Under the pieces are notes generated by a model. The model worked only from the letters and a program-made list of their open reading frames with translations. It was not told the origin of the DNA and made no database searches. Shown here piece by piece: positions 34,200-41,963 of a DNA stretch of 64,000 bases. The stretch comes from an uncultured Porphyromonadaceae bacterium (lineage in GTDB: Bacteria > Bacteroidota > Bacteroidia > Bacteroidales > Muribaculaceae), in contig URII01000003.1 in NCBI GenBank assembly GCA_900547825.1, forward strand, positions 1-64,000, written 5' to 3'. Position numbers and translations under genes: made by a program. Numbering within the stretch: position 1 is the first letter of the stretch; each line of letters opens with the position of its first letter.

Positions 34200-36539
34200 A
34201 TGCTGAAAAACCTCGTAATAGTCGAGTCTCCCGCCAAAGCCAAAACAATTGAGAAATTTCTCGGCAGCGACTACAAAGTAATGTCGTCATACGGCCATAT
34301 CCGCGACCTGCGGAAAAAGAAATTCAGCGTGGATCCCGACAACGGGTTTGCCCCTGACTATGAGATACCTGCCGAAAAGGAAGAGCTTGTCAAGCAACTG
34401 AAAAAAGCCGCTTCGGAAGCTGAGACCGTATGGCTCGCATCCGATGAGGACCGCGAAGGTGAGGCCATAGCATGGCATCTCTCGGAAGTGCTTGAACTTG
34501 ACCCGGCCACTACCCGACGCATAGTGTTCCACGAAATAACCAAGGACGCTATACTGCGGGCCATAGCCAATCCCCGCACTATCGATCTCAACCGCGTAAA
34601 CGCCCAGCAGGCCCGCCGTGTGCTCGACCGAATAGTGGGATTCGAGGTTTCACCGGTGCTGTGGAAAAAAATAAAACCGGCATTGTCGGCCGGACGTGTG
34701 CAATCCGTGGCAGTGAGGCTTATAGTGGAGCGTGAAAATGAAATAAAGAACTTCGTATCAGAAGAATATTACCGCGTAAGCGCAATTTTCACAACCGCGT
34801 CAGGCAAGCAGGTAAAGGCCGAACTCCACAAACGCCTGTCCTCACGCGAGCAGGCCGAAGAACTCCTTGAGAAACTGCGCGACACAACATTTACAGTAGA
34901 AGATATCAACGTCAAGCCGATAAAGAAGAGCCCTGCGGCGCCGTTCACCACCTCCACCCTGCAACAGGAGGCCTCGCGCAAACTCGGATTCACAGTGTCG
35001 CAGACCATGGTGGTGGCCCAGAAGCTATATGAAGCCGGCTACATCACCTACATGCGAACCGACTCCCTCAATCTGTCATCGCTGGCAATCAACACTATCT
35101 CAAACGAAATCACAGAAAACCAAGGAGCGGAATATCTGAAAGTACGCCGCTACCACACCACATCACGCGGAGCACAGGAAGCCCACGAAGCCATACGCCC
35201 CACATATATCGACCGCCACACCATAGAAGGATCCGCGCAGGAGAAGAAGCTCTACAGCCTTATATGGAAACGGACCATAGCTTCCCAGATGGCCGACGCC
35301 ATACTGGAGAAAACCACCGTCGACATAACCCCGGCTTCCGCACCCGACGCAAGGTTCATGGCCTCAGGCGAGGTAATAAAGTTCGACGGGTTTCTCAAAG
35401 TATATCTGGAAGGCACCGACGACGAACCTACCGGCGCCGACGACTCACAGATGCTCCCCGACATAAGCAAAGGAGAGCATCTCAAGTCCGCCGAGATAAC
35501 AGCAACAGAGCGTTTCACCCAGCAACCGCCACGCTACACCGAGGCGTCTCTGGTAAAGAAAATGGAAGAGCTCGGCATAGGCCGGCCCTCAACTTACGCA
35601 CCTACCATCTCCACCATCCAGCAGCGCGAATATGTTGAGAAAGGTGAACGTCCGGGTAAAAAACGCAAAATAACCGTGCTGACTCTCGCCGACGGGAAAA
35701 TAACCGAATCCACCCCTACCGAAAGCTATGGAGCCGAGAAAGGCAAACTGCTGCCTACCGATACAGGCATGGTGGTCAACGATTTCCTTGTGGATTATTT
35801 CCCGAACGTACTGGATTATAACTTTACAGCTAATGTGGAGGAGCGCTTTGACGACATAGCCGAAGGCAAGTCGAAATGGAACGATGAGATAGCGTCATTC
35901 TACGAAGTGTTCCATCCTGAAGTAACCAAAGCCAACGATGTGCGCCTTGAGCACCGTGTGGGCGAACGCAGCCTCGGCAACGATCCGGCCACCGGACGTC
36001 CGGTGGTAGTGAAAGTAGGCCGCTTCGGCCCGATAGTGCAGATAGGTGAAGGCAATGCCGACGAACGGCCTCAGTTCGCCAAGCTCGACAAAGGGCAGTC
36101 CATCTATACCATAACCCTTGAAGAAGCGCTGAAACTGTTTGCCCTGCCCCGCTCCCTCGGCGAGTTCGAAGGCAAGGAAGTGACCGTGGCCTCGGGGCGT
36201 TTCGGACCCTATGTGAAGCATGACGGCAAATTCGTATCAATTCCCAAGGATATGTCGCCTACCTCCATAACCCTTGAGGAATGCGAGGAACTTATTCTCG
36301 CCAAGCGTGAAAACGACCTCCGTAAGGTCGTGAAAAAATTCGACGAAGATCCTGACTTGCAAATACTGAACGGACGTTACGGGGTTTATATAGCCTACAA
36401 GAAGAAAAACTATAAAATTCCCAAAAGCGTTACCAACCCCACGGCTCTGAGCGTGGACGACTGCCACAAACTTATTGAACAGCAGGATGCGGCTCCCGCC
36501 AAACCAAAGCGCACCACAACACGCAAAAAAACCTCCTGA
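34200..36539 (+). CDS. topA: DNA topoisomerase I
   Basis: This 779-residue type IA topoisomerase relaxes negative supercoils. The Toprim domain opens VIVESPAKAKTIEKFLG (about 6-22), with acidic metal residues in SDEDREGEAIAWHL (about 81-94). The catalytic Tyr is in YITYMRTDS (about residue 284). The C-terminal part has repeated RFGPYV and GRYGVYIAYKKKNYKIP modules (about 590-755) instead of Cys4 zinc fingers, and ends in a basic Lys/Arg/Thr tail, which suits this phylum. A second pseudouridine synthase gene starts 10 bases after the stop. Confidence 0.97.
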   Translation: MLKNLVIVESPAKAKTIEKFLGSDYKVMSSYGHIRDLRKKKFSVDPDNGFAPDYEIPAEKEELVKQLKKAASEAETVWLASDEDREGEAIAWHLSEVLELDPATTRRIVFHEITKDAILRAIANPRTIDLNRVNAQQARRVLDRIVGFEVSPVLWKKIKPALSAGRVQSVAVRLIVERENEIKNFVSEEYYRVSAIFTTASGKQVKAELHKRLSSREQAEELLEKLRDTTFTVEDINVKPIKKSPAAPFTTSTLQQEASRKLGFTVSQTMVVAQKLYEAGYITYMRTDSLNLSSLAINTISNEITENQGAEYLKVRRYHTTSRGAQEAHEAIRPTYIDRHTIEGSAQEKKLYSLIWKRTIASQMADAILEKTTVDITPASAPDARFMASGEVIKFDGFLKVYLEGTDDEPTGADDSQMLPDISKGEHLKSAEITATERFTQQPPRYTEASLVKKMEELGIGRPSTYAPTISTIQQREYVEKGERPGKKRKITVLTLADGKITESTPTESYGAEKGKLLPTDTGMVVNDFLVDYFPNVLDYNFTANVEERFDDIAEGKSKWNDEIASFYEVFHPEVTKANDVRLEHRVGERSLGNDPATGRPVVVKVGRFGPIVQIGEGNADERPQFAKLDKGQSIYTITLEEALKLFALPRSLGEFEGKEVTVASGRFGPYVKHDGKFVSIPKDMSPTSITLEECEELILAKRENDLRKVVKKFDEDPDLQILNGRYGVYIAYKKKNYKIPKSVTNPTALSVDDCHKLIEQQDAAPAKPKRTTTRKKTS

Positions 36540-36549
36540 CCTCCCCTAT

Positions 36550-37476
36550 ATGGCTCCGAAACCGCAGAACCGCAAACCCGGCACCCCGGCCAATTTATTC
36601 AAACCCGATGTCATTAATTCATACACAGTGACTTCGGAAAGTCCGTTGATGGATTTTTTGATGCAGAACGTGCCGGGCATAAAACGCACTTCGGCCAAAA
36701 GCTTTCTGCGCTATGACCAGGTGGCTGTAAACAATGTGCCTGTACGCCAGTTTGACCATCCCCTACAACCGGGCGACACGGTCAAGGTAAACCACACACG
36801 CCCATTCAGGGTTTTCTACCACAGGCGCATGAAACTCGTCTATGAGGATGATGACATAATAGTGGTGAACAAAGGTTACGGACTTCTGTCAGTGTCATCT
36901 GACCGCGTTACCGAAGGCACAGCCTACTCCATACTGCGCGAATATGTGAAATGGAGCAATCCTGCCAACAAGATATTTGTGGTACACCGTCTTGACCGCG
37001 ACACATCGGGACTTATGATGTTTGCCAAAAATGTGGAGGCAAAAGAGGCAATGCAACACAACTGGAACAACATGGTGCTCAACCGCCGCTATCTTGCCGT
37101 TGTGGAGGGCTGTCCTGAACCGGCGCAAGGCGTTGTAAAAAGTTATCTCGCCGAAACCTCACAGCATGAGGTATTCTCGACCGACGACCCCACGAAAGGG
37201 AAACTTGCCGTTACACGCTATGACACAATAGCCGCCGGACATGGCTATGCATTGTTGGGTGTGGAATTGGACACCGGACGCAAAAACCAGATACGTGTCC
37301 ACATGAAAGATATCGGCCACCCCATAGCCGGCGACCGCCGTTACGGAGCCAGTTCAAGTCCTATCAAACGGTTGGCATTGCATGCCCAGACCCTCCGGTT
37401 CATCCATCCTATAAGCCGTAAGGAGATGAATTTCACCACTCCTGTGCCATCCAGATTTCTCGGAATGGTGAAATAA
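36550..37476 (+). CDS. RluA-family pseudouridine synthase
   Basis: This 308-residue enzyme is the second RluA-type protein in the window. An S4 domain (about 33-80, GIKRTSAKSFLRYDQVAVNNVPV) precedes the catalytic domain with VVNKGYGLLSVSS, FVVHRLDRDTSGLMMFAKN (catalytic Asp near residue 144) and DTGRKNQIRVHMKDIG. Unlike the RluD-like protein at 26833, motif III reads GRKNQIRVH, so it belongs to a different subgroup. The start is the ATG at 36550, 10 bases after topA; an upstream in-frame ATG at 36475 would run into topA coding sequence. Confidence 0.92.
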   Translation: MAPKPQNRKPGTPANLFKPDVINSYTVTSESPLMDFLMQNVPGIKRTSAKSFLRYDQVAVNNVPVRQFDHPLQPGDTVKVNHTRPFRVFYHRRMKLVYEDDDIIVVNKGYGLLSVSSDRVTEGTAYSILREYVKWSNPANKIFVVHRLDRDTSGLMMFAKNVEAKEAMQHNWNNMVLNRRYLAVVEGCPEPAQGVVKSYLAETSQHEVFSTDDPTKGKLAVTRYDTIAAGHGYALLGVELDTGRKNQIRVHMKDIGHPIAGDRRYGASSSPIKRLALHAQTLRFIHPISRKEMNFTTPVPSRFLGMVK

Positions 37477-37521
37477 CCTGAATTTTTAACGTTACACATA
37501 ACAACATATCAAAAAAATGTG

Positions 37522-37529
37522 TAACTTTG
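37522..37529 (+). promoter_or_regulatory. -7 element of tRNA-Pro
   Basis: TAACTTTG lies 22 bases before the tRNA 5' end and fits TAnnTTTG exactly. No unambiguous -33. Confidence 0.7.
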
Positions 37530-37551
37530 CATTCGCAAAAAGAAAGCTGCT

Positions 37552-37624
37552 CGGGGTGTAGCACAGTTGGCAGCGCGCCACGTTCGGGACGTGGAGGTCG
37601 GAAGTTCGAGTCTTCTCACCCCGA
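37552..37624 (+). tRNA. tRNA-Pro (anticodon CGG)
   Basis: A 73-base cloverleaf: acceptor CGGGGTG pairs with CACCCCG, the anticodon stem CCACG/CGTGG carries the loop TTCGGGA (anticodon CGG, proline), and the T-arm is GGAAG-TTCGAGT-CTTCT. The discriminator is A, and CCA is not encoded. It is followed at once by a palindromic terminator. Confidence 0.96.
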
Positions 37625-37625
37625 C

Positions 37626-37675
37626 AATCAAAAAAGAGATAGAATCCATGGATTCTATCTCTTTTTTGATTTTTT
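37626..37675. terminator. Perfect 46-base palindromic terminator after tRNA-Pro
   Basis: Positions 37626-37671 form an uninterrupted inverted repeat of 23-base arms centred on CCATGG, with A-run and T-run at the outer ends and further T after it. On the plus strand this is a strong intrinsic terminator for the tRNA; being symmetric it would also stop transcripts from the other strand. Confidence 0.85.
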
Positions 37676-37686
37676 ATTGATTTTTT

Positions 37687-37697
37687 CCCCCCCCCCC
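37687..37697. repeat. Homopolymer tract of 11 C
   Basis: Eleven consecutive C follow six T, about 40 bases upstream of the -7 element of the barrel gene at 37797. Such tracts slip during replication in other bacteria and can change promoter strength. Confidence 0.8.
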
Positions 37698-37736
37698 ATT
37701 TAACACATTTTTACATATCTGAGGGATATAAAACTG

Positions 37737-37744
37737 TATATTTG
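37737..37744 (+). promoter_or_regulatory. -7 element of the outer-membrane barrel gene
   Basis: TATATTTG fits TAnnTTTG and lies 52 bases before the ATG at 37797. There is no TTTG at the ordinary distance; the poly-C tract at 37687-37697 lies just upstream of the -33 region, so its length would set what is placed there. Confidence 0.65.
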
Positions 37745-37796
37745 CAGTGTAATAAAAACAGCACGTCGGCCGACGTTTCACAATTCTTCAATCATA

Positions 37797-40229
37797 ATGT
37801 CAAAACTATTCATCGCATTTGCATTACTTGCGCTGAACACATTCAGTGCATGGGCCTATAATGTAACAGGGACCGTGTTCAACGCATCGGAAAATGCACC
37901 TGAGCCTTACGCTACCCTTCGTTTCTATTCTCAGGCCGATACCTCGAAAACAATAAAAGCAGCCACATCCGGAGCCACAGGTTCATTCAATGTGCCTATT
38001 GCCGGAAACGGGAATTACACTGTTGTGGTGACGGCAGTAGGCAACATGCCGGCCACAGTGAAATTCAAAATAAACGGCAAGAACGTGGATCTGGGCAAAA
38101 TAACATTGTACACTGACACCACATCGCTCGGAGAAGTTACCGTAACGGCTCTGAAACCTATTATAAAGCGTGAGATCGACCGCCTCAGCTACGATGTAAA
38201 AGCCGATGATGAAGCCTCCACATCGACCATTCTCGACATACTGCGCAAAGTACCCATGGTGTCGGTTGACGGGCAGAACAACATCACGGTGAAAGGAAGC
38301 TCCAACTTCAAGGTGTATAAAAACGGACGCCCCAACAAAGCCTTCTCCTCCAATGCCAAAGATATATTCGAAGCCATACCGGCCTCCTCAATAAAACGGA
38401 TAGAGGTGATAACCGATCCCGGAGCCCGCGAAGATGCCGAGGGTTCATCCGCCATACTGAACATAGTCACAGATGAAGAATCCTCCCTCACCGGCATAAC
38501 CGGCACAGCATCATTATCTATCAACAATCTGGCACCCATACCCCGACCGAATCTTTATCTTACAGGCCAGATAAACAAGGTAATGCTGTCGGCCTACGGC
38601 GGAGTGAACCAGATCACAAAGGATTCCTCGCTATACGACAGCGAATCGGAAGCTACCTTCGACCAGACAGGTGACACCCGCCGCTCCAAAGGGAGCTCGT
38701 GGAGCAAGGGATGGTCTGAGTGGTTCGGGCTCGAATCAAGCTGGGAACCCGACACTCTCAATCTCGCAACAATAGAGCTGAACGGCTGGAACAACAACAG
38801 CCGCAACACCTCCCGCACCACCTATACCACCATACATGGCGAGGATCCTGTGATGAAATACACCCAAAACACCCTGTCGCCCCAAAGCGACTACTTTTCT
38901 ACATCGGCCACAGCCAACTACCAGCGCTCGACTCATCTTAAAGGCGAAACCATAACTCTCTCATATCAGTTCTCCTACGAAAAATCCAACAGCCATTCCG
39001 AAACCACCTATTCGGACATGGAGAACTTCAACGAACCGTATTCGGCCATAAATTCAAAAAACCGTCAGCGCCAAAGCGAACACACAGTGCAACTCGACTG
39101 GAGCCGCCCCTACGGACAGCACCACAAACTTGACCTCGGAGGAAAATATATATTCCGTGAGGCGCGGTCACGCAGCGAGCAGGAATATGTGGATGCGTTC
39201 AACAGTTCCGACGATTTCCGCCACCGCACACAGGTAGGTGCCGTATATGCCGACTACCGGATGACGTTCGGCCGGTGGAACGCTCGTGCCGGCCTGCGCT
39301 ATGAATACTCCGAACTCTCGGCCCGTTTTTTCCACAGCGACAAAAAACCGTTCAGTTCCACACTCCACGATGTGGTGCCGAGCGTTGCCGTGTCGTGGAA
39401 CATCAACGATGCCAACACCCTCAAGATGTCATACAGCACATCGATCAACCGTCCGGGAATATGGGAACTGGATCCTACAGTCACCATCACCCCCAACTCA
39501 ATAGACTCCGGCAATCCGGATCTGAAAAGCTCGCGCAACAACGGAGTTTCGTTAGAGTACAGCCTTTCAAAAAACAAACTTTATCTTGAAGCACAGGTAG
39601 GCTATCAGTTCAACCGCGACCAGATAAGCGGCACCAAGCGTGTCAATGATGAGAATGTGATAATTTCATCCTATGGCAACGTATGTTCATCGGATGTGCT
39701 TATGTACTCACTTTACACCCAATGGACCATATCCCAGAAAACCGCAGTGATGCTGAACCTCAACGGTGCCTATGGAAAGGTGGCATACCCTTCGGAAAAC
39801 ATATCTCTCACCCGTTTTCTTATATGGCCATACGCGCGTATTTCGCAGGAGCTGCCATGGAAGCTGAAACTTACAGCCCAGGCAAGTTGGTCGTCGGGCA
39901 ATCTCAACAGCGTGTATTCCTACCAAAGCGGAGGCACACCGTGGTACTCATTCAGCCTCCAGCGTTCTTTCCTGAAAGAGAACCGTCTCACTGTGCGCCT
40001 GTGGGCGTCAAACATCTTCGGGCCGTATACATCGCGGTGGGGACGCACACACTACGCCAACACTTCCTATACCGGCTATGCCCAGAGTTCCGACCCACGG
40101 GCAGCAATGGTGTCACTGAATGTATCCTACCGGTTCGGCAACCTGAAATCACAAGTCAAGAAAGTGAACAAATCCATTGCCAACGATGACCTCAAAGGTG
40201 GTGGCGGATCAAACAGTTCGGGCAAATAA
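37797..40229 (+). CDS. TonB-receptor-like outer-membrane beta-barrel protein
   Basis: This 810-residue protein has a signal peptide (1-20, ending FSAWA). A carboxypeptidase-regulatory-like beta-sandwich follows (about 22-105, YNVTGTVFNASENAPEPYATLRF), then a plug domain (about 112-225, LGEVTVTALKPIIKREIDRLSY through RIEVITDPGAREDAEGSSAILNIVT). The remainder is a 22-strand-type barrel with many aromatic turns, matching the outer-membrane beta-barrel family of TonB-receptor relatives. The last strand (VSLNVSYRFG) is followed by an unusual tail of about 35 residues ending GGGGSNSSGK. No SusD partner is present; two small lipoprotein genes follow. The ligand is unknown. Confidence 0.88.
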   Translation: MSKLFIAFALLALNTFSAWAYNVTGTVFNASENAPEPYATLRFYSQADTSKTIKAATSGATGSFNVPIAGNGNYTVVVTAVGNMPATVKFKINGKNVDLGKITLYTDTTSLGEVTVTALKPIIKREIDRLSYDVKADDEASTSTILDILRKVPMVSVDGQNNITVKGSSNFKVYKNGRPNKAFSSNAKDIFEAIPASSIKRIEVITDPGAREDAEGSSAILNIVTDEESSLTGITGTASLSINNLAPIPRPNLYLTGQINKVMLSAYGGVNQITKDSSLYDSESEATFDQTGDTRRSKGSSWSKGWSEWFGLESSWEPDTLNLATIELNGWNNNSRNTSRTTYTTIHGEDPVMKYTQNTLSPQSDYFSTSATANYQRSTHLKGETITLSYQFSYEKSNSHSETTYSDMENFNEPYSAINSKNRQRQSEHTVQLDWSRPYGQHHKLDLGGKYIFREARSRSEQEYVDAFNSSDDFRHRTQVGAVYADYRMTFGRWNARAGLRYEYSELSARFFHSDKKPFSSTLHDVVPSVAVSWNINDANTLKMSYSTSINRPGIWELDPTVTITPNSIDSGNPDLKSSRNNGVSLEYSLSKNKLYLEAQVGYQFNRDQISGTKRVNDENVIISSYGNVCSSDVLMYSLYTQWTISQKTAVMLNLNGAYGKVAYPSENISLTRFLIWPYARISQELPWKLKLTAQASWSSGNLNSVYSYQSGGTPWYSFSLQRSFLKENRLTVRLWASNIFGPYTSRWGRTHYANTSYTGYAQSSDPRAAMVSLNVSYRFGNLKSQVKKVNKSIANDDLKGGGGSNSSGK

Positions 40230-40254
40230 TTTCACAACAATAATAGTGATTTTC

Positions 40255-40285
40255 TTGCTCCGTCAAACTGTTTTGCGTATATTTG
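40255..40285 (+). promoter_or_regulatory. Promoter of the first lipoprotein gene
   Basis: TTG (40255-40257) and TATATTTG (40278-40285) are 20 bases apart. It lies in the 100-base gap after the barrel gene, so the lipoprotein can be expressed independently of the poly-C-linked promoter. Confidence 0.75.
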
Positions 40286-40329
40286 CGACCGTAAAACATT
40301 TTTAACAAACTAAAAACATTTCTATCATT

Positions 40330-40710
40330 ATGAAAAAGGCTAAATTTCTTGCAATGCTGCTTTTCGCATTTGTATGCTGCATCAACCTCACATCATGCGA
40401 CGACGATGATGACGATAACAGCACCAGCATAGTAGGCACATGGGAACACTCCTACAAAGGCTACGGCGAGGATTGGAAAGAAACCCTCAAACTCAAAAAG
40501 GACAAAACCTATACCTTCAAATATGTAGATTACACCGATCACGATGAGGATATGGACATAAGCGGCGAATATATCTACAATGAGGACCGTGCCACCCTCA
40601 CTCTAGAATTTCAAGGCTACTATATCAACTATACCAATGTTGATGTCGACGGCAAGACTCTGACCATGCGCGACAGCGATGGCGATTACATCGAATTCCA
40701 CCGCAAGTAA
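40330..40710 (+). CDS. Small lipoprotein, lipocalin-like, probably surface-exposed
   Basis: This 126-residue protein has a lipoprotein signal ending NLTSC (Cys24) directly followed by six Asp residues. In Bacteroidetes, acidic residues just after the lipidated Cys act as a lipoprotein export signal to the cell surface, so surface display is predicted. The mature part is a single beta-rich domain opening IVGTWEHSYKGYGEDW and continuing KKDKTYTFKYVDY and TLTLEFQGYYINY, similar to lipocalin-like domains of Bacteroidales lipoproteins. It shares this plan with the next gene. A strong hairpin separates the two. Function is unknown. Confidence 0.82.
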   Translation: MKKAKFLAMLLFAFVCCINLTSCDDDDDDNSTSIVGTWEHSYKGYGEDWKETLKLKKDKTYTFKYVDYTDHDEDMDISGEYIYNEDRATLTLEFQGYYINYTNVDVDGKTLTMRDSDGDYIEFHRK

Positions 40711-40740
40711 GCCGCACTGAACGACATTAAAATATCAACG

Positions 40741-40772
40741 AGGCGGATGTGTTCAGTCACATCCGCCTTGAT
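40741..40772 (+). terminator. Terminator between the two lipoprotein genes
   Basis: AGGCGGATGTG (40741-40751) pairs perfectly with CACATCCGCCT (40758-40768) around a 6-base loop, followed by TGATTTA. The eleven-pair stem is strong although the U-tract is short. Confidence 0.75.
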
Positions 40773-40807
40773 TTATCTATTTCATAATTAACGTAACACA
40801 ACCAACG

Positions 40808-41221
40808 ATGAAAAGATACAGGATAATTTTCGTCACCTTGATTTTAGCCATAGGATTCTGCGCCACATCATGCGGCAGCGATGACAAACACGACGATGAA
40901 CCCGGTGCCGAACAACCGGAAAACACCAGCATCATAGGCCGATGGTACTACGGATTCGAATCGGATTCGGAAAAATGGGAGGAAAACTTTGTGTTTTCAG
41001 TCGATGGCACCTACACTTACAGCTATGTGGATTTCTATGACAACACTGAAAACGAGTCCTGGAGCGGCACTTATGTGTATGATCCTGAAAATATGACGCT
41101 TACCCTCACCGTTGACGGTTCATCACAGACAATACTGTTCCGGCGCGTAACAATAAAGGGCGACACACTGAATATGCTCAGCAGCGACGTATCCACCGTG
41201 TTCATACTTTACCGCCGGTAA
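40808..41221 (+). CDS. Small lipoprotein, paralogue of the preceding gene
   Basis: This 137-residue protein has a lipoprotein signal ending ATSC (Cys22), followed by GSDDKHDDEPGAEQPE, again acidic as expected for surface export. The domain opens IIGRWYYGFESDSEKWEENFVFSVDGTYTYSYVDFYD, closely parallel to the IVGTWEHSYKGYGEDWKETLKLKKDKTYTFKYVDY region of its neighbour. The similarity is of pattern more than identity, so the duplication is not recent. It overlaps the end of the convergent membrane-protein gene by 13 bases. No own promoter is clear, so it may depend on readthrough of the hairpin at 40741. Confidence 0.8.
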   Translation: MKRYRIIFVTLILAIGFCATSCGSDDKHDDEPGAEQPENTSIIGRWYYGFESDSEKWEENFVFSVDGTYTYSYVDFYDNTENESWSGTYVYDPENMTLTLTVDGSSQTILFRRVTIKGDTLNMLSSDVSTVFILYRR

Positions 41222-41841
41222 CGCCCATAGTGTCGCCTTTTGCCCTTAGGCTTTTTCTTCAGCCTGTCAGGACTCACTTTAAGTGTGGCGGGATCTATCA
41301 CATCCATACCGAATAAACCGCGCTTTATATCCACACGCAGAGTATCACCCTTGTAGATCCGGTCATATTTCTTTTTAGGGATCTCAAGGGTGCATCTGTT
41401 ATCCCGGTTCACGTCAATTTCAACACAATATACATAATAAGGAGCACCGCGTGTATAGACCCTGCGACTAACTCTGCGGGTATGATAACGTGTCTCGCGG
41501 TAACATCGCGCCACCACAACATCGGCCGTAACCGCGGACGAATCGGATGCACAGGCCATATTCAATGTAAGCACTGTGCAAAGCAACACCGGCCCTACAA
41601 TAATCAACTGACATAACCAGCTGAGCAGGACATTCTGCCGCCCCGTGAGTTTTGGCCATACCCGCATCATAGGCCCTCCTGCCGCCACTGTCACAACTGC
41701 CACACATGCCACAGGCACCCACCATGCCACAAGTGTTTCAGAAAGAATCACCCTGCTGCCCGCTACACAGAAAATAACTATGGCCACCGAGAAACCGAAA
41801 AGGATCCATCTCACAGCCTCACCTTTAGTTTTCTTATCCAT
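41209..41841 (-). CDS. Inner-membrane protein of unknown function
   Basis: This 210-residue protein has three to four hydrophobic segments in the first 105 residues (about 11-30, 35-55, 68-92). A soluble C-terminal beta-rich domain follows (about 105-185, YCVEIDVNRDNRCTLEIPKKKYDRIYKGDTLRVDIKRGLFGMDVI), ending in a very basic tail (RLKKKPKGKRRHYGRYRR). The soluble part looks like a small DUF3592-like or SH3-like barrel found after membrane helices, but I cannot assign it firmly. It has its own -7 box (41864-41871) and its 3' end overlaps the lipoprotein gene on the other strand by 13 bases. Confidence 0.7.
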   Translation of the reverse strand: MDKKTKGEAVRWILFGFSVAIVIFCVAGSRVILSETLVAWWVPVACVAVVTVAAGGPMMRVWPKLTGRQNVLLSWLCQLIIVGPVLLCTVLTLNMACASDSSAVTADVVVARCYRETRYHTRRVSRRVYTRGAPYYVYCVEIDVNRDNRCTLEIPKKKYDRIYKGDTLRVDIKRGLFGMDVIDPATLKVSPDRLKKKPKGKRRHYGRYRR

Positions 41842-41863
41842 AACACATTCTTGGAATACTGTG

Positions 41864-41871
41864 CAAATTTA
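41864..41871 (-). promoter_or_regulatory. -7 element of the 41209-41841 gene
   Basis: TAAATTTG on the minus strand, 22 bases before the ATG at 41841. The nearest TTTG (41886-41889) is 14 bases upstream, rather short. Confidence 0.6.
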
Positions 41872-41889
41872 GTGAAATTCCATAACAAA

Positions 41890-41932
41890 GCGGCGCGGAG
41901 ATCCGGATTATGACCCGAAGCCTCCGCGCCGC
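41890..41932 (-). terminator. Strong hairpin after the HtrA gene
   Basis: GCGGCGCGGAG (41890-41900) pairs perfectly with CTCCGCGCCGC (41922-41932) around a 21-base loop, 32 bases past the HtrA stop. The G/C-rich eleven-pair stem should end or stabilise that transcript; the U-tract is absent. Confidence 0.65.
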
Positions 41933-41963
41933 GCGCTTATGGAGAGGATTGCATCAATATGCC

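Noticed and set aside
26833..37476. The two RluA-type pseudouridine synthases as a recent duplication
   Set aside because: Their catalytic and third motifs differ (HRIDKDTSG/GRTHQIRVH versus HRLDRDTSG/GRKNQIRVH) and identity elsewhere is low; they are different subgroups.
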